Part shown: piece after piece, positions 10,771-19,743 of the stretch
Layout: the number at the start of each line of letters is the position of its first letter
Numbering within the stretch: the stretch's first letter is position 1
Notes under the pieces: generated by a model
What the model saw: only the letters and a program-made list of their open reading frames with translations
Told to the model about the DNA's origin: nothing
Databases searched by the model: none
Source of the DNA: Sphingobium sp. BYY-5
GTDB lineage: Bacteria; Pseudomonadota; Alphaproteobacteria; Sphingomonadales; Sphingomonadaceae
Direction of reading: 5' to 3'
Assembly: GCF_022758885.1 (NCBI RefSeq)
Contig: NZ_JALEBH010000001.1
Location: 2,883,501-2,947,500, forward strand
DNA: 64,000 nucleotides
Program-made: the position numbers and the translations under genes

Positions 10771-11807
10771 GATGCCGGCCTCCCGTCCGTTCGGGAAATG
10801 CGGACCCGCTTCTGGTTGCGGTCGGTCCCGAAGCGCAGTTCGGCGGCGGCGAAGAGCCGGTCCACAATCATGTGGTGGCCGCGCACGCGATAGTTCACCA
10901 ATTCGGAGGTGTTACCCTCCGGTCCGACGACGAAGAGCGGCGGCATCTCGCCCTGGCCGATACCGCGCGGAAACTCGATGAAGACCTGCCTTCCATCGTC
11001 GAAGGCGCGCAGCGGCCGCCACGGCGCACGGTCGCCCGAAATCTCATAGCGGAAGTTGACATTGGCGAGATCGACGCCGCTGGCGATGGGCTGGGCAGCC
11101 TGCGCCTCGGCGTTCTGTCGGCGGAGCGCAATGAGCTGGTCCTGCGGATACTGCCAGGACACCGATGCCATATAGGTGCGCTCGGTCGAGCGCAGTTCCA
11201 TATGGTAGGTGCGCAGGTTGGTGTTGATGACAAGATTCGTCATCAGCTCTGCGCGCGTGGGTTTGACGAGGATATGGACCTGGCGCGCCGCGCCCGTGCC
11301 GCTTTCGGTATCCCCGATGATCCAGCGCACGGTGTCGCCGGCGGCGACCGGCCCGGACCCGACCAGCGTTTCGCCGGGCTGAAGAGCGATGTCGGTGATC
11401 TGTCCGACAGCGGTATAGACTTGATAGAGCGCCCCTTGCGTGAAGGGATAGACCTGCATGGAATTGATGAAGCCGTCTCGCACGGGCTGGACGCGGGCCT
11501 GCGCATTGGCCTGATTGACACGGGCAGCGGGATCAGCCGGCTCCGGCGTGCGGCGCGTCGTCTCGACAGGTTTCATCTGGCCGGGAAGCGGCAACGGCCG
11601 TGGCAGTTCGACCACCGTGACCGGCGCCGGAGGATCGACCGTCTGCACGGCCGGCGCGGCATCGTCATAGGCGATGTCCGGTGGCGGGGTCGTGGTGGCG
11701 CAGCCTCCAAGCGCTGTTGTGCAGATGAGGACAGCCGCGAAAGCGGATTTGCGGAAAGCCGGATGCCCTGCACTCCAGGGGGCGGCTTTGCGGAGTGCGG
11801 GGATCAT
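10767..11807 (-). CDS. trbG: Conjugal transfer protein TrbG (VirB9-like)
   Basis: 346 residues with a lipoprotein-type signal (AVLICTTALGGCATTTPPP), a Pro-rich linker, and the VirB9/TrbG beta domains (YQVYTAVGQITDIALQPGE, MTNLVINTNLRTYHMELRS, NFRYEISGDRAPWRP, VFIEFPRGIG). It is an outer-membrane core component that works with TrbI. Start and stop each overlap a neighbouring gene by four bases, giving tight translational coupling. Confidence 0.93.
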   Translation of the reverse strand: MIPALRKAAPWSAGHPAFRKSAFAAVLICTTALGGCATTTPPPDIAYDDAAPAVQTVDPPAPVTVVELPRPLPLPGQMKPVETTRRTPEPADPAARVNQANAQARVQPVRDGFINSMQVYPFTQGALYQVYTAVGQITDIALQPGETLVGSGPVAAGDTVRWIIGDTESGTGAARQVHILVKPTRAELMTNLVINTNLRTYHMELRSTERTYMASVSWQYPQDQLIALRRQNAEAQAAQPIASGVDLANVNFRYEISGDRAPWRPLRAFDDGRQVFIEFPRGIGQGEMPPLFVVGPEGNTSELVNYRVRGHHMIVDRLFAAAELRFGTDRNQKRVRISRTDGRPAS

Positions 11808-12487
11808 TGTCCAAGCTCCTTCGACCAGTTGATGGCGTTGACGTAGATTCCGAGCGGATTGGCTCGGAGTTTTTCGGGGTCGCGCGGGACCTGCACGACG
11901 AAGGTGAGGATGGCGGACCAGCGCTCGGTGGAGGCGAGTGAGCCGTCCTGATAGCGGCGCTCGATCCAGGCGACGCGGAAGCTGTCGGGTGATGCGCGGA
12001 TTACCGAGGAGACTTCGACCGCGATCTGCTGTTTTCCGACCTTCGTGAACGGGTCGTTGGCGCGGGCATAGTCGTTGAGCGCCAGAGCGCCGGCCTGTGT
12101 CGTGAACTCATAGGCGCGAAGCCAGTTCTGCCGCACGATGATGGCGTCGGCCGGGATCGCGCGGACCTGTTCGATGAACCGGGCCAGATGGAAAGCAATC
12201 TGGGGATCGGTTGGCCGGTAGTCGGCGACAGCGGGCGCAACGGCCTGTGCCTGGCCGAGCTTGTCGACCTGCACCACCCACGGCACGATCGATCCGCTGG
12301 TGGACTGCCAGACCAGCGCGACCGATAGGCCGGCAGACAGGGCGAGCGAGCCGAAGGCCATGAAACGCCAGTTCTTCGCCTGCACGCGGGCGGAACCGAT
12401 GCGGTCGTCCCAGACCTGCGCCGCCCGCTGGTAGGGCGTCTCGGGCAGAGGGGATTTGCCGTAATGGGTGGCGGGTCTTTTGAACAT
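11804..12487 (-). CDS. trbF: Conjugal transfer protein TrbF (VirB8-like)
   Basis: 227 residues: a cytoplasmic N terminus, one transmembrane helix (WRFMAFGSLALSAGLSVALV) and a periplasmic VirB8/TrbF domain (FHLARFIEQVRAIPADAIIV, EWSAILTFVVQVP-like C terminus). It is an inner-membrane scaffold of the type IV channel. It abuts trbL (one shared base) and overlaps trbG by four. Confidence 0.92.
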   Translation of the reverse strand: MFKRPATHYGKSPLPETPYQRAAQVWDDRIGSARVQAKNWRFMAFGSLALSAGLSVALVWQSTSGSIVPWVVQVDKLGQAQAVAPAVADYRPTDPQIAFHLARFIEQVRAIPADAIIVRQNWLRAYEFTTQAGALALNDYARANDPFTKVGKQQIAVEVSSVIRASPDSFRVAWIERRYQDGSLASTERWSAILTFVVQVPRDPEKLRANPLGIYVNAINWSKELGQ

Positions 12488-13857
12488 CAGCGGTCACTTT
12501 CGGAAAGATTGACGGAGGAGCCGCCGCCGTGGCTGTCGCCGCTGCGCACGGAATGGGCGGCGGCCTGAACGCCGTGCGTGAATTGCTGCGAGCGCTTCAT
12601 GCGCTTGGCCCAGGCGGGCGGGCCGTCAGCGGCGGACGAGGACGAGGCGGCAGGTGCAGCCGCGCCATCGGCGGCTTCACCGCCGATCGTGCCGGCGGTG
12701 GACGAACCGCCCGTCACCTCGAACGCGCCGCGAGCGCCGGCCTGATAGCTCTGCTTCATGCTGTCGGCGGCTTTCGACGCTGCGCGCTTCAAGGGGGAGA
12801 CGGCGGCTTGCGCACCGGCGCTGGCGACATTGCCGAGACCGGAACTGACGGCGGACGCGCCAGTCTGGCCAGCAGCGCCGAGGCTGTAGGCGGTGGAGGC
12901 GCCCCCCGCGAGCGCCGCGCCGCCACGGGCGGCAGCGGCAACCCCTCCCGCGAGAGCGCCAGCACCGCCAGCGGCAGCGCCAAGGGCAGCGCCGCCGGCC
13001 ATGACCATGCCGCCTGCGGCGAGGCCCGTGCCGACCGCAGCGCCAGCGCCAAGCTGCGGGCCGCCGGAGACGAGGCCATTGGCGATGCCGGGGCCGAAAA
13101 TGCCGAGGCCGAGCAGCGACAGCGCGGCGAGCACGATCGCCATCGCATCGTCGATGGTCGGCGTCGCGCCGCCGAAGCCCGCTGTGAATTCGGAGAACAG
13201 CGTCGAACCGATGCCGATGATGACGGCGAGCACCAGAACCTTGATGCCGCTTGAGATGACGTTGCCGAGCACCCGTTCGGCCATGAAGGCAGACTTACCA
13301 AACAGGCCGAAGGGGATCAGCACGAAGCCCGCGAGCGTCGTCAGCTTGAACTCGATCAGCGTGACGAAGAGCTGGATGGCGAGGATGAAGAAGGCAAGCA
13401 GGATCAGCGCCCAGGCGAATAACAGGCACGCGATCTGGATGAAGTTCTCGAAGAACGAGACCCAGCCCATCAGGTCGGAGATGGATTCGAGCAGCGGACG
13501 CCCGGCATCGAGGCCGGTCTGCGCGACCTTGCCGGGGCGCAGCAGGTCAGCGACGGAAAAGCTGGTCCCGGACGCCTTCAGGCCGAGACCAGCGAAGCTT
13601 TCGAAGACGATGCGGGCGAGATTGTTCCAGTTGCCGATGATGTAGGCGAAGACGCCGACGAACAGCGTCTTCTTGACCAGCCGGGCGATGATGTCGTCAT
13701 CGGCGCCCCACGACCAGAACAGCGCCGCCAGCACCACGTCGATGACGATCAGCGTCGTGGCGATGAAGGCGACCTCGCCCGACAGCAGGCCGAAACCGCC
13801 GTCGATGTAACGGGTGAAGACTTCGAGGAAATGGTCGATGACGCCGGTGCCGCCCAT
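12487..13857 (-). CDS. trbL: Conjugal transfer protein TrbL (VirB6-like)
   Basis: 456 residues, a polytopic inner-membrane protein. N-terminal MGGTGVIDHFLEVFTRYID is typical of TrbL. Five to six transmembrane segments occupy about residues 25-280, followed by a long Ala/Gly-rich low-complexity tail (ALGAAAGGAGALAGG) and a Ser/Ala-rich end. The ATG at 13857 follows the trbK stop by one base. It forms part of the inner-membrane pore. The repeat-like tail explains long Pro/Ala-rich shadow frames on the other strand. Confidence 0.9.
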   Translation of the reverse strand: MGGTGVIDHFLEVFTRYIDGGFGLLSGEVAFIATTLIVIDVVLAALFWSWGADDDIIARLVKKTLFVGVFAYIIGNWNNLARIVFESFAGLGLKASGTSFSVADLLRPGKVAQTGLDAGRPLLESISDLMGWVSFFENFIQIACLLFAWALILLAFFILAIQLFVTLIEFKLTTLAGFVLIPFGLFGKSAFMAERVLGNVISSGIKVLVLAVIIGIGSTLFSEFTAGFGGATPTIDDAMAIVLAALSLLGLGIFGPGIANGLVSGGPQLGAGAAVGTGLAAGGMVMAGGAALGAAAGGAGALAGGVAAAARGGAALAGGASTAYSLGAAGQTGASAVSSGLGNVASAGAQAAVSPLKRAASKAADSMKQSYQAGARGAFEVTGGSSTAGTIGGEAADGAAAPAASSSSAADGPPAWAKRMKRSQQFTHGVQAAAHSVRSGDSHGGGSSVNLSESDR

Positions 13858-13858
13858 G

Positions 13859-14251
13859 TCAGCGTGCCCCCTCGTCGGGAGAAACGGGCGGCCGTGCAGG
13901 CTCGGGCGGAATGGCCGCCTCGGTTTCCCTGGCGATCGGGTCTTCGATCGGAGCCGACGGCCACAATGTCGTCGGTGCGTCCGGCGCACCTGACGGGCGT
14001 GCGCCCTGCTTCAGGAAGCGGTCGCGGTTCTCGGCCCATATATTGAGGCAGGCGGAATCGCGCGTGGCGGCCTCGCCCATATCCCGGCAACGGCGAAGGC
14101 GTTGACGAAGGTCGCCGGTATCGCTGCGTTCGCGGGCGAGCGGGCGAACCTCAGCCGGTTCGGGCTGGCGCGTGAATTCGATCACGGCGGCGGTGATGGC
14201 GACGCCGACGAAGACGACAGCGCCGAGCCGGGCAAGCATCTTGCCGTCCAT
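13859..14251 (-). CDS. Putative entry-exclusion protein TrbK-alt
   Basis: 130 residues starting MDGKMLARLGAVVFVGVAIT with one N-terminal transmembrane helix, then RQRLRRCRDMGEAATRDSACLNIWAENRDRF (in two parts: RQRLRRCRDMGEAATRDSAC and LNIWAENRDRF), the conserved cysteine-containing block of TrbK-alt proteins, and a Pro-rich tail. The ATG at 14251 has GGAGG at good spacing; a TTG six codons upstream is less likely. These proteins sit between trbJ and trbL and are thought to block redundant mating. Confidence 0.85.
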   Translation of the reverse strand: MDGKMLARLGAVVFVGVAITAAVIEFTRQPEPAEVRPLARERSDTGDLRQRLRRCRDMGEAATRDSACLNIWAENRDRFLKQGARPSGAPDAPTTLWPSAPIEDPIARETEAAIPPEPARPPVSPDEGAR

Positions 14252-14265
14252 GGGCGTCGCCTCCG

Positions 14266-15024
14266 TCAATTGTTGCCGTAGAACATCTTGGCGCTGCCGG
14301 GCTGATAGCCCGCACCCGGCGTCAGGAAACGGCGACGCTGTTCGCGCCCCTGTTCCGCGGCGGCGGCGCGTTCGGCATCGCTGAGCGCCTGCGCCCGGCC
14401 ATTGGCGGCGACGACGGCGGTGAGATCGGCAAGCTGCTGGGTCTGAAGCGCGAGAAGCTGATTGCCGGCCTGCGTCGCCTGAAGCGCGCCGGTTGCACCC
14501 TGACTCTGGCCGACCAGCGCCGACATCTGCGCGCGGTTGGTGTCGATGTTGCTGACGACGCCTGCTTGCACGCGCATGGCGTCCTGCAAGCCGCCCACCG
14601 TGTTCTGCCAGCGCGAACGGGCGTCGGCGACAAGCTGCTGATCCGTGGCCGACAGCGAGATGTTTCCATATTTCTGCTGGAACATCTGGTCGATCTTCTG
14701 AACGTCAAAGGCGATGTTCTGCGCTTGGGCGAGAAGTTGCTGGGTGCGTTGGACCGACTGCTGAATCTGTTGCAGCGAGGAATATGGCAGGCTCGCCAGA
14801 TTGCGGGCCTGATTGATGAGCATCTGCGCTTCGTTCTGAAGCTGTGTGATCTGCTGGTTGATCTGCTGGAGTGCGCGGGCGGCCTGAAGCACGTTCTGCG
14901 CATAGTTCGATGGATCGAACACGGTGATGGCGTAAGCCGGCGGCGCCAGCATGGGTGCGATGGCGACGGGCGCAAGGAACAGCGCGGCGGTGAGCCGCGC
15001 AATACGGGAACGACGCAGTTTCAT
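14266..15024 (-). CDS. trbJ: Conjugal transfer protein TrbJ (VirB5-like)
   Basis: 252 residues with a cleavable signal (LTAALFLAPVAIAPMLAPPAYA). The mature part is Gln-rich and helical (INQQITQLQNEAQMLINQAR, LQQIQQSVQRTQQLLAQAQN), typical of the coiled-coil TrbJ/VirB5 minor pilus subunit. The ATG at 15024 overlaps the trbE stop by four bases. Confidence 0.92.
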   Translation of the reverse strand: MKLRRSRIARLTAALFLAPVAIAPMLAPPAYAITVFDPSNYAQNVLQAARALQQINQQITQLQNEAQMLINQARNLASLPYSSLQQIQQSVQRTQQLLAQAQNIAFDVQKIDQMFQQKYGNISLSATDQQLVADARSRWQNTVGGLQDAMRVQAGVVSNIDTNRAQMSALVGQSQGATGALQATQAGNQLLALQTQQLADLTAVVAANGRAQALSDAERAAAAEQGREQRRRFLTPGAGYQPGSAKMFYGNN

Positions 15025-17459
15025 GGCAGTTTCTCCAGGTTGGTGAGGTCGGGAATGAGGTCGGCCGCCCAATCGACGCCGCGATGGCGGAGCCAGGCGT
15101 CGAGGAAGCCATCCGGGCCGTGTTCGGCGAGAAGCTGGGCGATGGCGGCCTGATCGGTCTTGGACGACGCGGCGCACAGCGACAGCGCCACGTCGCTGAG
15201 GCCAAGGTCGAACAGGCGGTTGCCGCGCCGGGACTGGCAGTAGTAATTGCGCTTCGGCATCGCTCGCGCGATGATCTCGATCTGGCGGTCATTGAGGCCG
15301 AAGCGGCGATAGATGGCGGTGATCTGCGGCTCGATCGCCCGTTCGTTCGGGAGCAGAAGCCGGGTCTGGCAGCTCTCGATGATGGCGGGCGCGATGGCGC
15401 TGCCGTCGATGTCCGACAGGCTTTGCGTGGCGAAGATGACGGAGGCGTTCTTCTTGCGCAGCGTCTTCAGCCATTCGCGGAGCTGGCCGGCGAAGCCCTC
15501 GTCGTCCAGCGCCAGCCAGCCTTCATCGACGATGATGAGCGTTGGCGATCCGTCGAGCCGGTCTTCGATGCGGTGGAACAGATAGGCGAGCACGGCCGGC
15601 GCGGCGTCGGTCCCGATCAGCCCTTCCGTCTCGAACGCCTGAACGGTGGCCGTGCCGAGATGTTCGTTCTCGGCGTCAAGCAGGCGGCCCCACGCGCCGC
15701 CAACGCAATAGGGCCGTAGCGCCTGCTTCAGGTCATTCGACTGGAGCAGCACGCAGAGTCCGGTGATGGTTCGTTCCCCGACCGGTGCGGAGGCCAGCGA
15801 GGTCAGCGCCGTCCAGATATGTTCCTTCACCTCCGGCGTGATGGTGACGCCCTCGCGGATCAGGATGGCGACGATCCAGTCCCCGGCCCATGCCCGCTCG
15901 GCCGTCTCTTGGATGCGAGCGAGCGGCTGAAGGCTGACCGATGTTTCCGAGCCATCCGTTAGCCCGCCGCCGAGGTCGTGCCAGTCGCCGCGCATGGCGA
16001 GCGCCGCGGCGCGGATCGAGCCGCCGAAATCGAAGGCGAAGACCTGAGCGGCTTTGTAGCGGCGGAACTGAAGCGCCATCAGCGCCAGAAGCACGGACTT
16101 GCCTGCGCCGGTCGGGCCGACGACGAGCGTGTGGCCGACATCGCCGACATGGAGGGAAAACCGGAACGGGGTCGAGCCTTCGGTCTTGCCGAAGAGCAGC
16201 GGGGGCGCTGCAAAATGCTCGTCCCGTTCCGGCCCCGCCCACACCGCCGAAAGCGGGATCATGTGGGCGAGATTGAGCGTGGAAATCGGCGGCTGCCGGA
16301 CATTGGCGTAGACATGGCCGGGCAACGATCCGAGCCAGGCGTCCACGGCGTTGATGGTCTCGGCCATCGCCGTGAAATCGCGGCCCTGAATGACCTTCTC
16401 GACCAGCCGCAACTTTTCATCGGCTGTGCGCGGATCGGCGTCCCACACCGTCACCGTCGCGGTGACATAGGCGATACCCGCATAGTCCGCGCCGAGTTCC
16501 TGTAGCGCGAGATCGGCATCCGCCGCCTTGTTCGACGCATCGGTATCGACCAGCGCCGACGCTTCGTTCGTCATTACTTCCTTGAGGATCGCGGCGATGG
16601 ATTTGCGCTTGGCGAACCACTGGCGGCGGATTTTTGTGAGGAGCTTCGTCGCGTCGGTCTTGTCGAGCAGGATCGCGCGCGTGCTCCATCGATAGGGAAA
16701 GGGCAGACGGTTCAGTTCGTCGAGAAGGCCGGGCGTCGTCGCCGTCGGGAACCCGGTGATGGTCAGGACGCGCAGATGCTGGCTGCCAAGGCGTGGCTCC
16801 AGCCCGCCGGTCAGCGGCTGATCGGCGAGCAGCGCGTCGAGATAGATCGGCGTTTCGGGGACGCGGACGCGGTGCCGGTGCGTGGATACGCAGCCGTGCA
16901 GATAGGTCAGCGTCTCGCCGTCATCGAGCCAGCGGCATTCGGGCATGAAGGCTTCGATCAGGCGGAGCAGCCGGTCGGTGCGGTCGGCGAAGGCGCCCTG
17001 AACCTCGTTCGGATCGATGCCGGCCTTCTCGCGTCCCTCGTAGAGCCAGGTTTCGGCGCGGGCTGCGTCTTCAGCCGGCGGCAGATAGGTGAAGGTCAGG
17101 AAATAGCTGGACTCGAAATGCGCCCCGGCCTCCTCGAAATCCGCCTTGCGCTCGGCATCGACCAGCGCGGAAGCGGCGTCGGGAAAGGTGCTGGCGGGAT
17201 AGATCGCGGCCGGATGACGCTGCGCTTCCACGAAGATCGCCCAGCCCGAACCGAGGCGGCGGAAGGCATTGTTGAGGCGGCCGGCAACGGCGACCAGCTC
17301 GGCGGGCACGGCGCTGTCGAGGTCCGGTCCCCGGAATCGGGCGGTGCGCTGGAAACTGCCATCCTTGTTGAGGACGATGCCGGTGCCGACCAGCGCTGCC
17401 CAGGGCAGGAAGTCGGCAAGCCGGCTGTTGCGATTGTGGTATTCGGCGAGGCTCATCAT
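15021..17459 (-). CDS. trbE: Conjugal transfer ATPase TrbE (VirB4-like)
   Basis: 812 residues. It has an N-terminal CagE/TrbE domain (MMSLAEYHNRNSRLADFLPW) and a C-terminal P-loop ATPase with Walker A VVGPTGAGKSVLLALM and Walker B LIIVDEGWLAL, plus VIFATQSLSDIDGS. It powers pilus assembly and DNA transfer from the cytoplasmic face. ATG at 17459 follows GAGGGG; it lies 13 bases after trbD. Confidence 0.95.
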   Translation of the reverse strand: MMSLAEYHNRNSRLADFLPWAALVGTGIVLNKDGSFQRTARFRGPDLDSAVPAELVAVAGRLNNAFRRLGSGWAIFVEAQRHPAAIYPASTFPDAASALVDAERKADFEEAGAHFESSYFLTFTYLPPAEDAARAETWLYEGREKAGIDPNEVQGAFADRTDRLLRLIEAFMPECRWLDDGETLTYLHGCVSTHRHRVRVPETPIYLDALLADQPLTGGLEPRLGSQHLRVLTITGFPTATTPGLLDELNRLPFPYRWSTRAILLDKTDATKLLTKIRRQWFAKRKSIAAILKEVMTNEASALVDTDASNKAADADLALQELGADYAGIAYVTATVTVWDADPRTADEKLRLVEKVIQGRDFTAMAETINAVDAWLGSLPGHVYANVRQPPISTLNLAHMIPLSAVWAGPERDEHFAAPPLLFGKTEGSTPFRFSLHVGDVGHTLVVGPTGAGKSVLLALMALQFRRYKAAQVFAFDFGGSIRAAALAMRGDWHDLGGGLTDGSETSVSLQPLARIQETAERAWAGDWIVAILIREGVTITPEVKEHIWTALTSLASAPVGERTITGLCVLLQSNDLKQALRPYCVGGAWGRLLDAENEHLGTATVQAFETEGLIGTDAAPAVLAYLFHRIEDRLDGSPTLIIVDEGWLALDDEGFAGQLREWLKTLRKKNASVIFATQSLSDIDGSAIAPAIIESCQTRLLLPNERAIEPQITAIYRRFGLNDRQIEIIARAMPKRNYYCQSRRGNRLFDLGLSDVALSLCAASSKTDQAAIAQLLAEHGPDGFLDAWLRHRGVDWAADLIPDLTNLEKLP

Positions 17460-17472
17460 CGCTGCGTTCCCC

Positions 17473-17754
17473 TCAGACTGTGAGATGCGCGGGGATGCGC
17501 AGATGGCGGCGGCCGACATCGACGAAGAGCGGGTCGCGTTTCGCCGCCCACACCGCCGCGAAATGGCCGATCGCCCAGATGGCGAGACCGACCAGCCAGA
17601 GGCGCAGGCCGAGGCCGACCGCGCCTGCCAGCGTGCCGTTCATGATGGCGATGGCGCGCGGAGCGCCGCCGAGCAGGATCGGCTCGGTCAGCGCCCGGTG
17701 GACCGGCACGGTGAAGCCCGGAACCTCGCTCCCCTGTTCGACGACGCCCGCCAT
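17473..17754 (-). CDS. trbD: Conjugal transfer protein TrbD (VirB3-like)
   Basis: 93 residues: N-terminal PGFTVPVHRALTEPILLGGA (TrbD signature), two hydrophobic segments (MNGTLAGAVGLGLRLWLVGL and IWAIGHFAAVWAA), and a C-terminal RDPLFVDVGRRHLR. It is a small inner-membrane component usually paired with VirB4-type ATPases. The start overlaps the trbC stop (TGATG). Confidence 0.92.
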   Translation of the reverse strand: MAGVVEQGSEVPGFTVPVHRALTEPILLGGAPRAIAIMNGTLAGAVGLGLRLWLVGLAIWAIGHFAAVWAAKRDPLFVDVGRRHLRIPAHLTV

Positions 17755-18101
17755 CAGACCAGCGCTCCGCCGCCGAACGAGAAGAACGACAGGAAGAAGC
17801 TCGATGCCGCGAAGGCGATCGACAGGCCGAACACGATCTGGATCAGGCGACGAAAACCGCCCGACGTGTCGCCGAAGGCCAGTGCGAGACCCGTGGTGAT
17901 GATGACGATCACCGCGATGATCTTGGCGACCGGGCCTTCGATCGACTGGAGGATGGATTGCAGCGGAGCTTCCCACGGCATGGACGAGCCGGAGGCATGG
18001 GCGGGCGCTGCCATTAACAGGCTCACCATGGCGACGGATGCCGTCGTGGCGAGGTGATGGTGCATTTGGGACGGACGCACGGCGCGCAGACGTTGGATCA
18101 T
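17754..18101 (-). CDS. trbC: Conjugal transfer pilin TrbC (VirB2-like)
   Basis: 115 residues: long signal peptide ([19 protein letters not shown]), mature [20 protein letters not shown], and two hydrophobic helices ([20 protein letters not shown] and a C-terminal segment ending [14 protein letters not shown]). This is the prepilin processed by the TraF peptidase found at 32311. ATG at 18101 has GGAGA upstream and overlaps the trbB stop by four bases. Confidence 0.92.
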   Translation of the reverse strand: MIQRLRAVRPSQMHHHLATTASVAMVSLLMAAPAHASGSSMPWEAPLQSILQSIEGPVAKIIAVIVIITTGLALAFGDTSGGFRRLIQIVFGLSIAFAASSFFLSFFSFGGGALV

Positions 18102-19126
18102 GGATGGTCTCCTTCGGAGCTGGGATTGAGGGCATGGCTGAGAGAGGTCGCACCGCCATCGCCCTCGATGACGGCGGGCGCGACGCGGTAATCGCCGTCC
18201 GGGCCGAGGCCATCGACACGGGCGAGTTCGGACAGCCGGCGCGCGGAACCGCGCCCGGTGAGGACGGCAACGAGATCGATCGTCTCGGCGATCAGCGCGC
18301 GCGGAACGGTGACGACCGCTTCCTGAATGAGCTGTTCCATCCGGCGCAGCGCGCCGATGGCGCTGCCGGCGTGGATCGTGCCAACGCCGCCGGGATGGCC
18401 GGTGCCCCATGCCTTCAGGAGGTCCAGCGCCTCCGGGCCGCGCACTTCGCCGACCGGGATACGGTCGGGGCGCAGGCGCAAGCTGGAGCGGACGAGGTCC
18501 GACAAGGACGCCACGCCATCCTTGGTGCGCATGGCGACGAGGTTCGGCGCGGCGCATTGCAGTTCCCGCGTGTCCTCGATGATGACGACGCGATCGGAGG
18601 TCTTCGCCACTTCGGCCAAGAGGGCATTGGTCAGCGTCGTCTTGCCGGTGGACGTGCCACCTGCCACGAGGATGTTGGCGCGGGATGCGACGCCTGCACG
18701 CAGCGTCTCGGCTTGGCGTGCGGACATGATCCTGGCCTGGACATAATCGTCGAGCGTGAACACGGCGACGGCGGGCTTGCGGATGGCGAAGGCCGGCGCC
18801 GCCACCACGGGCGGCAGCAGGCCCTCGAACCTCTCCCCTGTCTCCGGCAGTTCAGCCGAGACACGCGGAGCGCCGGCATGAACCTCGGCGCCCACATGAT
18901 GGGCGACGAGGCGGACTATGCGTTCCCCATCGGCGTGCGACAGTCGCTCCCCGGTGTCGGACAGTCCTTCGGAAAGTCGGTCGATCCAGATGCGCCCGTC
19001 CGGGTTCAGCATCACCTCGACGACGGCGGCGTCTTCGAGAAACCGGGCGATGGCTGGGCCGAGCGCGGTGCGCAGCATCCGCGCGCCCCGTGCCAAGCCT
19101 TCCGATTTGTGATGTGAAACGGCCAT
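18098..19126 (-). CDS. trbB: Conjugal transfer ATPase TrbB (VirB11-like)
   Basis: 342 residues, a VirB11 hexameric secretion ATPase: Walker [20 protein letters not shown], Asp box [11 protein letters not shown], Walker B-like [20 protein letters not shown], and His box [13 protein letters not shown]. It switches between pilus assembly and substrate transfer. First gene of the trb operon; a strong inverted repeat overlaps its ribosome-binding region. Confidence 0.95.
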   Translation of the reverse strand: MAVSHHKSEGLARGARMLRTALGPAIARFLEDAAVVEVMLNPDGRIWIDRLSEGLSDTGERLSHADGERIVRLVAHHVGAEVHAGAPRVSAELPETGERFEGLLPPVVAAPAFAIRKPAVAVFTLDDYVQARIMSARQAETLRAGVASRANILVAGGTSTGKTTLTNALLAEVAKTSDRVVIIEDTRELQCAAPNLVAMRTKDGVASLSDLVRSSLRLRPDRIPVGEVRGPEALDLLKAWGTGHPGGVGTIHAGSAIGALRRMEQLIQEAVVTVPRALIAETIDLVAVLTGRGSARRLSELARVDGLGPDGDYRVAPAVIEGDGGATSLSHALNPSSEGDHP

Positions 19127-19129
19127 CTG

Positions 19130-19176
19130 ATCCCCGTGTCCGCCGGGGAGAACTCAGACGACCCCCGGACGGGGAT
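19130..19176 (-). promoter_or_regulatory. Stem-loop in the trbB leader overlapping the ribosome-binding site
   Basis: The arms ATCCCCGTCCGGGG and CCCCGGCGGACACGGGGAT (minus-strand sense) can pair, and the second arm contains the presumed trbB ribosome-binding site ACGGGGAT. It could repress translation of the first trb gene. This is seen as a base-pairing pattern only. The rest of the gap 19177-19295 shows nothing recognisable. Confidence 0.5.
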
Positions 19177-19295
19177 GATTAAAAGAGCCGGAAATTAGGC
19201 TGATTCAACAAGTATCTAACACCCGGCGGCCATAGCGAAGAAACGGCGGTAATCGGCGGGATTGAATACTGCCGCCGGTGGCCACTGGACTTCGG

Positions 19296-19733
19296 CTATT
19301 CTGGATCGGCGGTCCCGTCACGGCGTGAGTCGATGTCGCGCGACAGGTCTTTGAGGAACCGATCGCCTGTCGCAAGCCGCCGGCCCAGTGATTGCAGGAA
19401 GCCCTCGAACCGTTCCGCACCCTTGGCTCTCGCCGACGCCTGCGAGCTGTCAGGCAGTGGCGGTGTGACGGTCAGCCAGAAGCGAATGAACAGCGACAGC
19501 GTTTCGCCGATAATGGCGACATCCTCGTCCAGCGCGTCGATCTGGCGACTGATCTTGTCCATGCGCCGGGCGAACACCGCCTCCAGCCGCTCCGACGCAT
19601 CGGCCGACAGGAACGACGCCACGGCCGCTTCGATCACGGCGGATTTGGAGATGTTTCGGCGAAGCGCCAGCGCCTCGACCTTTTTCAGAAGCTCCGGCTC
19701 GAAATAGACGTTCATGCGGGTCTTGGTCTGCAT
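19296..19733 (-). CDS. CopG-type ribbon-helix-helix protein of the transfer region
   Basis: 145 residues. N-terminal MQTKTRMNVYFEPELLKKVEALALRR is a ribbon-helix-helix domain (strand RMNVYF, helices through SKSAVIEAAVASFLSA); a helical part with a hydrophobic segment (IIGETLSLFIRFWLTVTPP) follows. Such proteins commonly sit between traG and trbB in rhizobial and sphingomonad ICEs. It may control transfer genes or act as an accessory relaxosome protein; the role is inferred. It lies 10 bases after traG. Confidence 0.8.
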   Translation of the reverse strand: MQTKTRMNVYFEPELLKKVEALALRRNISKSAVIEAAVASFLSADASERLEAVFARRMDKISRQIDALDEDVAIIGETLSLFIRFWLTVTPPLPDSSQASARAKGAERFEGFLQSLGRRLATGDRFLKDLSRDIDSRRDGTADPE

Positions 19734-19743
19734 GGCCGTCACC

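Noticed and set aside
12529..13645. Ala/Pro-rich plus-strand frames opposite trbL
   Set aside because: They mirror the low-complexity Gly/Ala tail of TrbL.
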